Notes: generated by a model not told the origin, from the sequence alone. 64,000 nt of DNA from Adenophora triphylla var. japonica (GCA_022495995.1 JAFEMH010004876.1:62001-126000), one strand, 5' to 3'. Positions 1 through 12,530 are shown, numbered from the stretch's first letter. Numbers and translations: made by a program.

Positions 1-181
1 TCTCATCACACAAAAACAGTTTAAAATTATCTTTAAACTGATGCCCTTTTTCAATGTTTTGGGCTTAATAAAAACGGCGTGGCGACTCTACAAATGCGAA
101 AACAAACGGCGAGACACCTTCCAACGCGAAAGATGCCAGATGCCGGGGCCGCGAGGCCTTTCTCGGATCCGGGTAATTTCA
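1..181 (+). repeat. Element A 5' LTR, 3'-terminal part
   Basis: The sequence ends GGGTAATTTCA, like the 3' LTR at 15885 and the solo LTR at 49731 (reverse). The last ~120 bases are identical to the 3' LTR; the first 60 differ by a few bases and short indels. Confidence 0.9.
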
Positions 182-183
182 GT

Positions 184-202
184 TGGCGACTCCGCTGGGG
201 AC
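184..202 (+). other. Primer binding site (tRNA-Arg type), element A
   Basis: TGGCGACTCCGCTGGGGAC lies two bases after the LTR end. It is complementary to the 3' end of a plant tRNA-Arg as I recall it (CCA plus acceptor stem), with one or two mismatches. Element E has the same site at 44429 and element B a close variant at 29331. tRNA-Arg priming is a recognised trait of Ogre/Tat elements. Confidence 0.85.
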
Positions 203-1529
203 ATTTTGTTTTAAAAACTTTTAAACAAAACAAAAGATTTTTAAAATGATGATGAGGGTCAAACTTTCATTTTACCCCTTCCTTTAACTGTTGTGTGTGT
301 GTGCACGTGCTTTACTTTTTATTTTACAAAAAAAAAATAATAAAAATACAAAAAAATGCATCAATATACATCTGTGCATACATTTAAAATTCTTCAAAAA
401 CTTCTATTTTACTCAGAAAAAGAATTTTAGAGACCGCACACTACGCGCACTGCTGCCTCGGTTACACCGCACTCTACTCACACTGCTGCCTCGGTTACAC
501 CGCACACTATGCGCCTTCTTTGCCTCGGATACACGCACACTACAACCCTTAACCGGAGTGGTCTCGGTTGCGATCCGTGTGGTCTTCCTAGGCCTCTTGG
601 GCGCGCACGGGATCATTCCAAACAGCCCATCCTAGCCAAGCGTCAACCCGGCACGTTTGAGTCTTGAGTCACACTCTGTCCGGACTCGGTTGGTTTTACC
701 CGGTCCGTGTCATACGGCTGGATACATATACCATGCCGGCCATTTTTACGAGTCAAGGCTCGGAACTCAAGATCCCTTGCGCAAGCAAAGCGATGAAAGG
801 TCATGCTAAAATCTTGACACGATCTTGATTTCCGAAGCTACACCCAGACGATGTTCCGTCCAGGATATACATCCATGCTTGCATGACACCATGTCATCAC
901 GCCTTTGATACGTCGGCCATGACGATATGACCCGGCCAACGCCTAACGTCACGAGATCCCTTGCGCAAGCAAGGCAAAGAGAGGTCATGCCGAACTCTTG
1001 ACACGATCTTGACTCGGTGGCGGCTCGGTTCACTATTCACATGGCTAACGCATCAAAACGAACATGACAGGCTCGGTCCTTAGGTTCGATTTTTCTTTTA
1101 GGCCGGTGGAAACCGCTTGCACTATAGGACCCTCGCACAGGGGCTGTCCACCACTGGGATGTCGAAATACGGGTGCAAAACGAGGGGCTTATAGCCGCAC
1201 AGATGGTCTCCATCGACCCGGGATCTAGCATAGTTGCGAAAAGAAGAGCAATCTTTTCCAACCTACCTAGGATTACGAGAAAACATGTTTTAAGTAAATT
1301 AAAACAACAAAAAAATCAAAATCGAGAAAATAAAAGAAACGGAAACCGCATGCCACGTGAGCTTTCCCCTTTTATCCCGTTAGGCCATTCCCGTGTCTAA
1401 ACCTTGCCCATCGCCCTCCCGGCGAACCGAGAGTGGTTGAGAATACCTGGGAAGCCGCCTTTTCGGTATCGAGGTCACAGGGTCCGATAGCCCTTCCGGT
1501 TCAACGGTCCGCACCGTCCAATACTCCCC
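203..1529 (+). other. Element A untranslated leader
   Basis: No coding sequence is supported here. The leader holds three imperfect copies of a CTGCCTCGGTTACACCGCAC-like unit (about 450-545). A longer duplication, with GATCCCTTGCGCAAGCAA followed by a CTTGACACGATCTTGA block, occurs at about 770-830 and 953-1014. A related leader lies in element B near 28330-28760 on the minus strand, so the leader is conserved between the two families. Confidence 0.6.
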
Positions 1530-3400
1530 GTGACGGGATCAACAGATAACGGTGAGGGAAACGGAACCCCGCCACTAAGGAATCTCCGGACAATGGAGGA
1601 GGTGCCGCGAGCCTTCGAAACCATCAAGAAGCGCCAAGAGGAACGGCAAGCTGGATCGTCGACACCTTGCGTCTTCGAGAACGATTCTGCGGTTCCCAAC
1701 CCGACGGAACCTTTGTTCTCATAGAGGACGAAGATATACGGCTCCCCGGTTTCTCAAAGCTATCGGCGGGTCCCGCCTCCGCCAAGCTACGAGATCCCGG
1801 CAACGCAAGCGGCTCTCGCTCAAAGCTCCCCTCGGGCATCGGTCAAGCGGCTCAGGCATGCCCGCCTCGGATCGGTCGGTTTCCGGCTCTGCACATCAAG
1901 CTCGGTACCAACGGCACACATACGTGCTGCTCCGCCAGATCCCAATGCATCTCGGTATCCCCCCAGGATTCAATCCTTTGCCTCTATACGAGCCTCGCAA
2001 CCACAATCAAAAGTCCCCATTCTTACCGGGGACGGGCATCCGAGCGGATATCCAGGCATCTCAAGTTTGCCACTGCAAGTACGCGATTGGGGCTAGCAGA
2101 TCGTTTCCCAGTTCCCAAACACAACCCTTAGCGGACCGAGGCAATCACGCCTCAACTTCAACACCCCGGGGTATGGGTTGGTATACACTCAACTACCTCC
2201 CCAAGACTCCCGAATGGCGATCCCATCGGCCAATCCACCTCCATCTTCGGTGTCGGAGTCCACGAAAACGGTAACCCGCCTCGGGCAGTGATCCCACATG
2301 GCTGGCTGATTGAACAAATGAAAGACATGCAAGGCAAGCTAGCTAGTTCTCGGAAGGACTCCCTCCTGCCTCTTGATCCGAACAAAGTGGTCCCTCTCCC
2401 TCCAAAGTTCGGGATGCCGGAAATGGAAAAGTTTGACGGACGGAATGCCCAAAAACCCACATCGACACCTACGTCCTGGGTATGAGAGCGAAGGGGCAAC
2501 CCCTCAACGAGATGGCGAGATCATTTTCAGCATTCCCTCAAATCCACAGCACTAAGGTGGTTCCTCAATGTGAAGGCGAGAAAACCGCTCCACATGGGAT
2601 CGAGATCGGTGAAATCTTCTGGAGAAGTACCGCGCCAATCTTGAATGGGAAACAAACCGCCATGACCTGCAAGCCACCGAACAAAAGGATGACGAACCGG
2701 TGGGCGAATTCTACAAAAGATGGGCTGGAAGCTAAGCGAGATAATGGATCCACTTTCCAAAGAAGAGCGAGATGGACATCTTCCATTCTGCCTCAAACCA
2801 TCTTTGAGGACCTTGATCGACCCACCATTTCTATCCGGATCTCCGTGCCATGGTCAACGCCGGGACAAAGTTTGAAAAGACTACGAGGTCTTCAAAGGCA
2901 ACGGCAACCCCTGCCTCATCTTACCGCTATCGAACAAACCCGGCAACTTCAACTCCACTGCCCCAACCAAAGGAAAGGAAGCGGCCAGGAACAGTGCACT
3001 ACATTCAGAACGGAGCTCAAGTAAACCGCGATCAAGCAGCCCCAAAGAAAAGCAACCCCCCTCGCTTCCCACAGTTCCAGCATTTTGATAACCTGGAAAT
3101 GCCCTTGGGTCAAGTATTTGAAGCCTTGTTGAAGCGAAATCTTCTCAAACCACTCGAGAATTTCCAACCGAAGACTCTCAAACCCAACATGGATATGAGC
3201 AAGCACTTTGCGCCTTCCATAACTACCCCGGCCACACCACCGACAATTGCTTCGTACTCAAGCGAGGTGGTCGGGGGCTCATTGAGGAGGGAAAATTGGA
3301 ACGCCCCGTGGTCCCAATACCATCGGAAATCCATTCCACGAGGAACGACGGGGTAAACTCAATAGCCGTTGACGAAACTCCAAGCGAGAGCGGACCCTTG
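1530..3400 (+). pseudogene. Element A gag, frameshifted
   Basis: Gag forms the virus-like particle. Its pieces are recognisable in changing frames: a charged N-terminal part (1530-1724), a capsid segment from about 2288 with PKFGMPEMEKFDG, and a C-terminal part (2850-3356) with MPLGQVFEALLKRNLLKPL, a motif seen in Tat-lineage Gag just before the zinc knuckle. The knuckle near 3215-3260 reads CAFHNYPGHTTDNC, i.e. CX2HX4HX4C instead of the usual CX2CX4HX4C. At least three frame changes separate the parts, so no full Gag can be made. Limits are approximate. Confidence 0.75.
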
Positions 3401-3623
3401 CAATTTCGAAACCGTCGGCATCTTTGTCCCCGCTACGGCCAGGAGCGTGAAACCCCAGTCAAGATCTCGTGACCGAGAATTCCGACAAGAACGCCCGAGG
3501 GCAGCTGTCTCCCTACGATCTTGCCTCGGCCAAGGCATACAAATGGATGGATCGAACGTTCCCAGAAGAGAGGCGAGTCAAACGGTAGCACGGGAAGCGG
3601 TTTAGCCTTCACGAGACGATGAC

Positions 3624-4112
3624 TTGCCAATATGTGAGAATCGGCACAACGAAGCCCTCCTCATCCTCATAAAGATAGAGATGTTCTTCCTCCCGAACGT
3701 CTTGATTGATAACGGCTCTACGGTCAACATCATCGCTTTGAGCACATTGAAAGCGACTCCGCATCGACCGTTCTACGATAAGGCCTTCACCTCGGGTAAT
3801 CCGAGCCTACGACTCCACCGCACGACCAATCGTAGGAGTCATCAATTTGAGGATCCAATTCGACGTACAACTGGAGTCGGTAGAGTTCCAAGTCGTGGAA
3901 ATCAAACCCACCTTCTACCTTTGTTGGGACGGCCTTGGATACATCGGATGAAAGCGAGTATCATCTACTCTTCACCAATGCGTGAAATTCATCAATGCCA
4001 ATGGAGCGATCGAAGTGATCCGCGGAAGCGGTGCAATGGCAAGTGCTTGGCCGGCCAAGCTATGACCCGAGAAGAAGGTCCCGACATGACCGAATACTCT
4101 TCTCCGAGATGA
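3624..4112 (+). pseudogene. Element A retropepsin (protease) remnant
   Basis: An aspartic protease that would cut Gag-Pol. VLIDNGSTVNI near residues 27-37 of this frame is the D-[ST/N]-G active-site region and matches VLVDNGSGMNIL in element B. The downstream part, which in B reads LLGRPWLHQ, appears here as LLGRPWIHR in the same open frame, but the segment between them is partly out of register. It lies directly after the gag remnant, as expected. The ATG at the start of the frame is not a real initiation site, since protease is normally part of a polyprotein. Confidence 0.7.
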
Positions 4113-5249
4113 TTCTCCTACCCTGTCCCGCTACGAAGTGGATCCTTACATCCACGCTCTAAGCCGCGACGAGTGGAAATTGAAGAACTCATGGGTCGGG
4201 ATGACAACTCGATATATGCGGCGTGAAGAATGCTTGAGAGAGGATCAAGAGATGGATGCTCTAATGGAGATTGATCGAGGAGTAGACCACTTACTTCGCC
4301 GAAAACCCTCTTGCAAAGCGGCTCATCACCAATCCCCGGTACAAGACAACCCTCTGGCCGACACTCTCGGATCTTACGAGGGGGCCGGCCAATCGCACGG
4401 CTTAGTTCAATTCAACATTCCCGGGTGTCCGACTTGGGCACAGATAGGCCCGGCAACCTCCTCCAAGGCTTAATCGGGAAGGAGATATAGCATGTCCGCT
4501 CGAATCGGACATTGTAAACGTCGTCCAAGCAAAGATCCCGAGATAAAGAAGCGGATTCTATGAAAGTGATCAACATCGGCAAGAATCCACTCCGAATCGG
4601 CGAATGCTTCGCCCTCCTAGAAGTAGCCCTCGGCGACTTCTATCATCAAAAACCCCCAGGGTGGTAGCAACACTAATGGAGGGACATCATCGGGGAGCAG
4701 CCAAAAACCTCCGCGATCTGGTTTGAAATCGAACCGCATGCAAGCTACTTTCCGGGACTCGTACGAAGGGAAGATTGGCCACTGAACCGACACCACTCCC
4801 TCTAGAGCTACAGCCATCCGAGAGTAATGAAGCCTGGTCCAATCCCTCGTCGCCTATAGTCTAGCTTCGAGTCTTGTTGTCTGTGTATTCACATCTTTTG
4901 TGTCTTTTGACGGCTTTACGCCCGACGATGGTGAAACTTTGATCAACAATGTACAGTCTTCACGCTTTCAATAAAAGGTCCGACCTTCCTAAAAAACCAT
5001 TTCATTGCATCTCTAACAAATGATGACATTAACTAATCAAAACAGTTAAATTCATCTATACAAAAGGCAAACACATTAATTAAATAAATGCATCAAGCAA
5101 ACATTTAAGCATGTTATCAAACGAGAGAAAAACCGGGCCCAAGCTGCCGAGAAGGTTTTAATCACAACGATTTGCAAGATTGCTGAAGAGCCAAAGAGAC
5201 GCAAGTTCGACGCCATTTCCAGCATAAACCCAGATTTTCCAATACCTCA
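4113..5249 (+). pseudogene. Element A protease-RT linker, with RT and RNase H deleted
   Basis: This segment matches the linker between protease and RT of element B only in patches: a degenerate G-patch-like stretch near 4440-4475, and KNRAQAAE near 5125-5150, which is identical to a motif just upstream of RT in B. Within about 80 bases of that motif the sequence continues with the end of the RNase H-integrase junction (EASFKN in B, ETTFMN here, about 5255). The whole RT and RNase H region, about 2 kb in B, is therefore gone. The AT-rich stretch 4860-5110 has no coding signal and could be the intron that Ogre-type elements carry here; this is inference. Confidence 0.65.
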
Positions 5250-6536
5250 AGAGCGGGGAAACCACCTTCATGAACAAGGAAGACCCACACACAGAAGGGG
5301 TCAAAACCAAGAGCATCATGGCCCTAAAACGCCTCGCCTCTCACTTCGTCATCCTCGGGGATATGTTATACAAGAAACGCTACCATGGGCCACTCCTACG
5401 CTGCATCAGTCAAGAAGAAGCAAGCCAGTTCATGAACGAAGTCCACAATGGGGCTTGCGGTCCCCACATGAACGCCAGAGCCCTGATGCAAATCATTCTC
5501 AGGATGGGCTACTACTGGATCTCCATGGAGCGAGATTGCATCCCACTTTGTCAGAAGGCTGCGACAAGTGCCAACGGTTCTCCAACCTCAATCATCTGCC
5601 GCCCCACGATCTCTCTTGCATGACTACACCTTGGCCCTTTGCCACTTGGGGAATTGATGTCATCGGGAAAATCGCTCCGCCGGGCGGCAGCGGTCACGAG
5701 TTCATCTTAGTAGCCATCGACTACTTCACCAAATGGGTCGAAGCCAAGTCCTACAAGGTTCTCACCTCCAAGAAGGTCGCGCATTTCCTCAAGGAAAACA
5801 TCATGCCGATACGGCATCCCAAATGAGGTCATATCAGAGACAACGGCTCACACTTCGAAGGGGAATTCGACGAGGCTGGGTGAATTCAAGATCACACGTC
5901 ACAAATCTTCTCCCTACCGGCCACAAACAAACGGCGCGATGGAAGCGGCAAACAAAACCCTCGAACGGATCATCAGAAAAATGACCACCCGAGGGCGAGA
6001 TTGGCCCGAGAAGCTGCACCTTGCACTTTGGGGCTACCGCACATCAGTCGGAAACAACCACAGGAGAAACCCCATTTGCCCACGACATACGGGATGGAAG
6101 CGAGTCCTTCCCGTCGAGCTAGAAATTCCCTCACTCAGAGTCTTCTTTGGAAAATGACATCAACGAAGTTGAATGGCTCGAAGCCGACATGACGAATTGG
6201 CTCTGCTAGATGAGCGACGACTAAAGGCCATGGAACACGTCCGAGCCTATCAAAGCGGGATGGCTAGAGCTTTCGACAAGAAAGTCAAATCCGAGACATC
6301 GGGGAAGGTGACCTTGTACTCAAAGAAAAGCCTCCCACTCGAACCAACCCCCGGAAAATGGGAACCCACATGGATCGGCCCTTTCGTGGTTCAAAAGATC
6401 TTCTCCGGAGGCGCCATGAAGCTAACGGACCTAGACGGCAATCCCTTCATGAATCCGAGTCAACGGAAGCAAACTTCGCGAGATACTTCGCCTGAAGAAG
6501 AACATTTGTGCATCTCTTGGCACTCCATGTAGTGTC
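5250..6536 (+). pseudogene. Element A integrase, frameshifted
   Basis: Integrase inserts the cDNA into the genome. The zinc-binding domain is at about 5400-5590 (GPHMNARAL, then MGYYWISME), with the CDKC part in another frame. The catalytic core follows (WGIDVIGK, then DYFTKWVEAKS at about 5650-5760). The second and third acidic regions are in shifted frames around 5830-5990 (a SDNGSHFEG-like stretch, then ANKTLERIIRKM). The C-terminal domain with WIGPFVVQKIFSGGAMKL ends near 6530. Comparison with element B shows at least three frame changes and a stop. It ends directly before the conserved GAACTACG hairpin at 6540. Confidence 0.85.
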
Positions 6537-6539
6537 GAA

Positions 6540-6576
6540 CTACGCGAGACTGAAGCCCTCTAGTCCGGGAACGTAG
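6540..6576 (+). ncRNA. Motif G hairpin (CTACG...CGTAG), element A post-pol copy
   Basis: The CTACG/CGTAG outer stem encloses a CCC/GGG inner stem, immediately after the integrase frame. It is the same element as at 14093, 14270, 21999, 38207-38955, 44944 and 51756. It is interpreted as an RNA structure because stem bases covary between copies. Confidence 0.5.
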
Positions 6577-7309
6577 AGCAACCTTAATTGGTCCGGTCTA
6601 AAAATACACAAAAAAGTCAAAAGTTTGAATGTCAACCAAGACTCTCCATCAAGCTCCGCACTTTTCAAGAACACGCCCCGGCAGTCACCTTGACCAAGTC
6701 AAACGACGGCGGCAACATCAAAAAAAGGACATCGAGGGTCACTCAGGCATCAAACGACTGACTCGTGGCTTGTTTCCAAGCCGGGGGCTTGTCTTCGCCC
6801 TCACGCGCTTCAAAAAAAAAAAAAAAAAGCTCGAGCAAGGGCTCAAAAAAAAATATAAAAAAGAGCTCGAGCAAGGGCTCACAAAAAAAAAAAAAAAAAG
6901 AGCTCGAGCAAGGGCTCACAAAAAAACAAAAGAAGCTCAAGCGAAGGCTGCGAAATTGAGGTCAAGAGCCCGGACGCCAACAAGCGGCAAGGAAGCTCAC
7001 GAAAAGACCGTCGAGAATGACTTGTCGGGGAGCATTCAACCTCTCGGCCAAGCACTGAAAGCCTCGGCAAAGGAGATTGCCGTCATGGCCCGGACGCTTC
7101 GGTCCGCGGATGCAACGAGAAAAGTCCAGATGGACCTTGACAAAGTGCACAACAGAAGCAAAGGCAAACAAGAGATCTTGCGTCTTGCAAAGCTTTAAAA
7201 GTAAATCACAAATCACTAACGGTTAAAACATTTCTTGATGAGTTCAAGCACGGTCTACTCTCAAGTTCACAACATGCTAAAAAACTGACTTAATACATTT
7301 AACTAATAA
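6577..7309 (+). repeat. Spacer with A-rich tandem repeat, element A
   Basis: About three and a half copies of a ~36-bp unit (AGCTCGAGCAAGGGCTCA plus an A-tract) lie at 6829-6945. They give a lysine-rich open frame on plus and a phenylalanine-rich one on minus, neither supported as a gene. The rest is spacer between pol and the antisense DUF7745 remnant. A stretch at 7240-7300 matches 30870-30930 and is the place where element B entered element C. Confidence 0.6.
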
Positions 7310-8340
7310 TGTGTTTGCAATGCAATGAATGGATACTTAGGAGGTCATTCCGCGCCATCTGCGCTTGTCCCTCGCCATTCTTTCCTTTCTTCCCTCGTCC
7401 CGGCGAGTCTTCTTTCGCTCCACGTGAACCAACTCTGCGTCTCTCGGTCAGAGATGCAGGGTCCTCCCAGTAGAGTCAAATAATCCGGTAGCTCTCGGGG
7501 CTTCATTCGCCGTGCTTCGGCTCGGATCTCCTCCCTGCCAGTCTGTAAAGAGGACCCTCCAGTCGGTCCCGGTCAACTCTAGTCTCGTAGTCAAACAAAG
7601 TGTCTCCCGTCACATCCAAAGAGTCGGACCGGAGCTTCGGAACTCCTAAGGCAATAGTTGCTACGGCAGCTGACGGGTCCCAGAATCGCTACACGCCTTC
7701 TCTCCCAGACCACTTGGGGCTGCTTGACACTGCTGCTCATACCGGGCCGGATCTTGAGTCGTCAATACAACGCTCCCCGACGTCTAAGGAGTACCACGGG
7801 AGGAAAAGCGGAATACTTCCATACCCTCGAAAATACAAGAAGGCACACAGAAGCCGCCATACGAAGAGGAACTACCTCCGCGGTAGCAAGGTCATCCCGG
7901 CCCAACAAAGGCTCCTGCTTCATCCCAAGCTGCTTAGGAAACAAGCGACGGAATATAGAAGGAGGACCAAGACAAACCTGGAACTCGACAGCGTAGGACC
8001 CTTCCTGCCAGATCCTCCTAGTCTCGATCCTCCGGTGCACGGAACCCACCGGCGGATCGATGCGTACCAAGGCTGTGCCATCCATCTCTCCCGAGGCGGA
8101 GTGATCCATATCCAGCCACAAGAGGTCGGCGGAGCAAATGACCACGGGCTAAACGACGTCGGAGCCTCGGGCATGGCCTGAAGTCTCTCTCGCGGCCACA
8201 AGGTGAAGCAAAGCGGGGGCTTCCCCCTCTCATGAACCGATCCCCGGTCGCCGGACGGTCGATACCATGAAGAGTCTCCCCCGAGCCACCAACTGCGGAA
8301 CCCATTTCCCCGGCCAAACTTGAGTACAAAAAGCCACTTG
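7310..8340 (-). pseudogene. Element A antisense DUF7745-type gene, 5'-truncated and frameshifted
   Basis: The function of DUF7745 is unknown; it occurs in plant transposons and transposon-related genes. Fragments on the minus strand match the intact-frame copy in element C: DRFMRGGSP, IETRRIWQEGSY, RVWKYSAFPPVVLLRRR and the arginine-rich C-terminal tail. The N-terminal half, with the motif LKELVPDW, and its promoter are absent; the homology stops near 8340. Several frameshifts separate the fragments. It lies between pol and PMD, as in B and C. Confidence 0.75.
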
Positions 8341-8641
8341 TCCTCAGCAAAACCTTGCTCCAAAGCTATGCAACAACCACAGCCCGAAAGCCATTCTAGG
8401 CAAACCAAACACTACCCACAAACACACTCTCGGCTCACGTGGCATGTACAAAAATAAAAAATAATAATAGCAACAATTTCTAGGACAAATCCAGGGAATC
8501 ACAAAAATGACATTACATCTTAAAATAAAATCTTTGTTTGCCATGCAAATACATGTGTTTTATTACGAGGTACCAATAAATGTACATTTGCTAAACAAAA
8601 AAAAAAAAAAAAAAGGAGGGATATGAAAAGAGGGAAAGCAA
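8341..8641. other. Spacer between DUF7745 and PMD remnants, element A
   Basis: It contains the counterpart of 32690-32900 in element C (CTCTCGGC... to the A-tract). The promoter palindromes that C has upstream of DUF7745 (32613-32655) are not present here, having gone with the 5' end of the gene. No other signal is seen. Confidence 0.5.
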
Positions 8642-11600
8642 ATGAATACTAATCGAATCCTCGGCATCATCATCCTCGCAAGGGTCCTCCAAAGAAAAGT
8701 CGGGCATCGCCAAACTCGCCCGTCACATCCTCGTCGTCGGAATACCGAGCACCCGCGGAGGCTCCACGAAAAGTACTCGGAAGGATCAAATCCGGCGAAA
8801 GGATCAAAAGAAAGAAGGCTCACGAGGAACCCTCACCTGTGCGCCGTGCGGAGGGCATGGGCCCCGATAAAAAGAGTGCTCCTCGAAGGCCACGGCTCCG
8901 AAGACGTCCGGCATCCATGCTATGCCGCCCTCAAAGGCCCCTCTGGCTGCGGCGTCCCAGGCTCGGCTCTAGGCGGAGGAACGTCCACGAGAATGCCTCG
9001 AAGGCATAGGCTGCGTCACGCCGGCACACGACGCGAAGGCCGGCGGGACATCTTCGACGCCATCTTCTTAGCGAAAAGGAGCGCATCGCCACGTAACGAC
9101 GAGTCGGCGCTATCGTAGGCTCTCCCGGGACTGCACCAACAAGAAGACAAAGGAAACGCTCATCAAATGCGGTTATACTCAACAACAAAAGAAAAATGCG
9201 AGAAAAGATGCCAAGATGGAAAAGAGTCGACACTCGCGTCTGCCGGGATCCACTCGGTATGCGGCGGGAACTGCTCGGGCAGGTGCAGCACCTCCTCCTC
9301 GGCCGTCCCGCGGACGTACGTGAAATCCGGTCCGGCATCGGAACCTGCAGGGGAGCACTGCGGGCCGGCCCTCTCTCTCCCGCGCCGGCACTGCGGCGTC
9401 CTCGGCTTCCTCCTCACGAAGGCCCCGTACTCCTCGCCGTATAAAATGAACTCCTCGGCACCGCACCGAGGTACCTCTCGAAGTCAAGCACATCCATGTC
9501 CCGGGAATCAAGCATCCCAAAGGGAGGGTCCTCGGAGCCACGGGAAGCACACCGGGGCCATGTCTTTGCCCAGAAGACCCGCTCCCCAAGTACATGACAT
9601 CACAAGTCGAAGCCCCGCGGCATCTTCCGCCGCGGCTTTGTCGCCTCGGGAGCCCCCTCGGAACTCATCCCCCTCATACAGGAGTCCACGGGAACAAGAC
9701 AAACCCCTCACGGCTATCTCTCTCCAAACGCGCTCCTGCACATCCCGTAGGCGATGGTGAGCTTCCCATTGGTCCTCCTCTTCCTCGCCGTGCAGGCCCA
9801 TCCCGTAGCATGCTTGGTCTGCCAGCAACGACCCCGGATCTACTATCCACGGGAAGCAACTGGAAAACCTCATAAAACCACACACAGTGACAAAAACAGA
9901 GAGAAGGCTCGGTGCAAAGACAATGGAGAAATGACAGTGCTAAATCAAGAAAAAAACGACAAATAAACGCATACCTCCGAAGCAAAGTCAAAAGCGGAGC
10001 CCGACGAGCCGCCACCCAGCCTAAACCGGTCGAGGAGAAGTAGAGCTCGGCCAGCTGCCTCGCCCCCAAGCAATATCACGGACCTATCCGGGTCAATCAA
10101 GCTCTCCAAAGCGAAGGAGGCTGCAGTCGCGTGGTTCGAGAACGAGTCTCGGACGGTGCATACCACAAGAAGGAGCGCGCGGCCCTGCTCCGGGTACCCG
10201 GCCGGTCCGGATGTAGGCCCCAATCTTGGCGCGTGATCCTCATCTCCACGTCGCCGTACAACATGCCGGAGCCCCTGCGAGGGACGAGGCTCAAAGCCCG
10301 GCGGCTCGGTCGACACATCATCGGCTATCATATCCCTCCGCCTGGCTCTCCTTTGAAGGAGAGCCGTGTCATACCGGCGAAAAAATCGGTGGGCGTCACT
10401 TTGTCACCTCGCCCCCGGCTCGGGTGGAAGGTGTGGGTGGTATCCCACCAATACTCGAGATAAACCCGGGAAGACACTCTTGTTCTTCCTCGTGTCGAGC
10501 ACTCCGACGGGTTCTCAACGACACACCTGAGGCCGGAAGCATAAAGCTTGACCTCAGGGGACTCGGCCTACCGTCCACGGAAATATCGGGCATCCAGCCT
10601 GCCATAGCTCCACAATGACCTCGAGCGATCCCGAGTCTTCATCCTCTTGGCCTTCCCGGCCATAAGCCCGGCATCTGCGGGTAAACACAGCAAGGTACGT
10701 CAATCACAGTACTTAATATAAAGGCACATATAACCCGTCACAAAACACGGCACATATATTGCACATAATTTTCACATACATTATACATATAATTTTTCCA
10801 TGTAACCCGTCACAAAACACGGCACACAATGCACATAATTTTCACATACATTATACATATAATTTTTCCATGTAACCCGTCACAAAACACGGCACACAAT
10901 GCACATAATTTTCACATATATCATGCATATAATTTTTCCTATGCAGTCCGTCACAAAACACGGCACACACTGTACACATTTTCTCAAAAGAAAAAAAGGG
11001 GGGGGGGATTAAACCCTACACGACACATTTTTCAAAAGAAAATCCGTCCCAACACGGCACATATTGCACATATTTTCCCCACAGAGTCCGTCACCCAAAA
11101 ACACGGCACGACACATATGCATAACACAAAAAAAATCCGTCCCTACACGGCACACACTTTCACATATAACCCGTCACAAAACACGGCACGTGTCACATTT
11201 TTTCACAAAAATTATCACGACACGATAATTTTTCTCACAATGTACATACATAAATAGCATTAGGTACAAAACACCAAAGCATGCAATTCACTAGATAGGC
11301 ACTTTATTTTCACAAATAAGAGCTAATCTACACATTTCTGCACAAAATACACATACCCACAATTTTTACATGTCCATCAAGAATTTCACAAAAAGGCACA
11401 AAAAAATAACAAAAAAATTCAAAAATGCGAAAAACTAAAACCTAGTTCTAGCATTCAAAAATTCGAGCAGGGAATCAAAACGGAACAGATTTCTTACCTC
11501 CCCGACGTTCATGGAGCGACGATTGTGCACCTCCGGATTCGGATACAAGACATCGGGTTCTTCGAAGATGGAGCAGACGAGATCAATTCCTTTGAAGCTC

Positions 11601-11665
11601 CATCACGTTGCTCGACCACTTCTGGCTGCGTTGGCAGCGGCTCGCTTCGAGATCGCTTCGGCCAT
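8642..11665 (-). pseudogene. Element A antisense plant mobile domain (PMD) gene, degenerate
   Basis: PMD (aminotransferase-like, Pfam PF10536) is found in the host silencing and development proteins MAIN and MAIL and in plant LTR elements. Exon 1 starts at ATG 11665 (MAEAISKR) and ends at a GT donor at 11496-11497. It is 168 nt, exactly as in element C, and keeps EPDVLYPNPEVHN, matching NPDVLYPDLEVHN in C; it has an in-frame stop after RSGRAT. Exon 2 and later exons are recognisable in pieces: RKPRTPQ and DFTYVRG near 9300-9420, and an EVFQLLP stretch near 9860. All are broken by frameshifts. Intron 1 is filled with tandem repeats. Confidence 0.7.
10730..11260 (-). repeat. Tandem repeats in PMD intron 1, element A
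   Basis: A ~71-bp unit repeats at 10734, 10806, 10876 and 10948 (positions of CCCGTCA), followed by shorter degenerate units to about 11200. In the PMD sense each starts GCCGTGTTTTGTGACGG. This core recurs in the intron-1 repeats of elements B and C. Confidence 0.8.
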
Positions 11666-11785
11666 GGCAAGCAATTCAAGCAAAAAAATTTTGATTTTGG
11701 TTAACAATGGAGGAATTTTTCTCTCTCTCTCGCACAGTTCACGAAGCTGGAAAATGAGGGAAGAAGAAGTGGGGGAGCCTCGGCA

Positions 11786-11875
11786 TTTAAACACTGGTCA
11801 AAACACAGAGGAATGTAAAAAACCAAGGTGGTCCGTACGGACCTCTTTGCAACCAGAGGTTGGTCCGTACGGACC
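11786..11875 (-). promoter_or_regulatory. Antisense PMD promoter: two palindromes and a TATA-like box, element A
   Basis: Perfect 14-bp palindromes GGTCCGTACGGACC lie at 11830-11843 and 11862-11875, 32 bp apart. Downstream in the minus sense is TTTAAA (11791-11786), followed by CCGAGGCTCCCCC. The LTR promoter has TATAAATA followed by GAGGGCTCCCCC, with the same palindromes upstream. The ATG of PMD is 121 bp further on. Confidence 0.65.
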
Positions 11876-11999
11876 TCTTTACCAAGGGGTGGCCAAATTA
11901 CTTTCACTTGCCCTTATAATCTTTGCCCCAGGCTGTCCCAGGCCTTTTCCGGCCAAATCCAAGTGCGGAATGGTCCCTAACCCTTCAAATCAACCACCG

Positions 12000-12530
12000 T
12001 CGAGCGTAAGGCCAGGACCTCGCCCAACACTTTAGCGGCAATTCAACCACCGGCCGTCAAGCGTAAGACCAGGACCTCGCCCACTTCAACGGCAATTCAA
12101 CCACCGGCCGTCAAGCGTAAGACCGGACCTGCGCCAGCTTCAACGGCAAATCAACCACGGCCGTCGGCGTAAGGCCAGGACCTCGCCCACTTCTTGCGGC
12201 AATTCCACCCCAGGCCGTCAGCGTAAGACCGGACCTCGCCCACTTCAACGGCAATTCAACCGTAGCGGCCGTCGGCGTAAGACCGGTCCTGCGCCCTTCA
12301 ACGGCAATTCAACCACCGGCCATCAACGTAAGACCGGTCCTCGCCCACTCAACGGCAATTCAACCACCGGCCATCAACGTAAGACCGGTCCTCGCCCAGC
12401 TCAGCGGCAATTCAACCACCGGCCGTCGGCGTAAGACCGGTCCTCGCCACTTCAACGGCAACTCGATCCCCGGCCGTCAAGCGTAAGAGCCAGGTCCTCG
12501 CCCACTCGACGGCAATTCAGAAAGACGACA
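12000..12530 (+). repeat. Tandem repeats with CCGGCCGTC core, element A
   Basis: About ten copies of a 54-57-bp unit carry CCGGCCGTCAAGCGTAAG, GACC-GGACCTCGCCCA and ACGGCAATTCAACCA. They lie between PMD and the 3' LTR. Elements B (15921-16554) and C (36585-37060) have repeats with the same core at the same place. Confidence 0.85.

Noticed and set aside
51..635. Short frames over the LTR end and leader of element A
   Set aside because: They overlap the LTR and primer site and repeat-rich leader; shadows of non-coding sequence.
6629..7198. Lysine-rich 189-codon frame after A's integrase
   Set aside because: It comes from the A-tract repeat; nothing similar in B, which ends pol with HPVNG and a stop.
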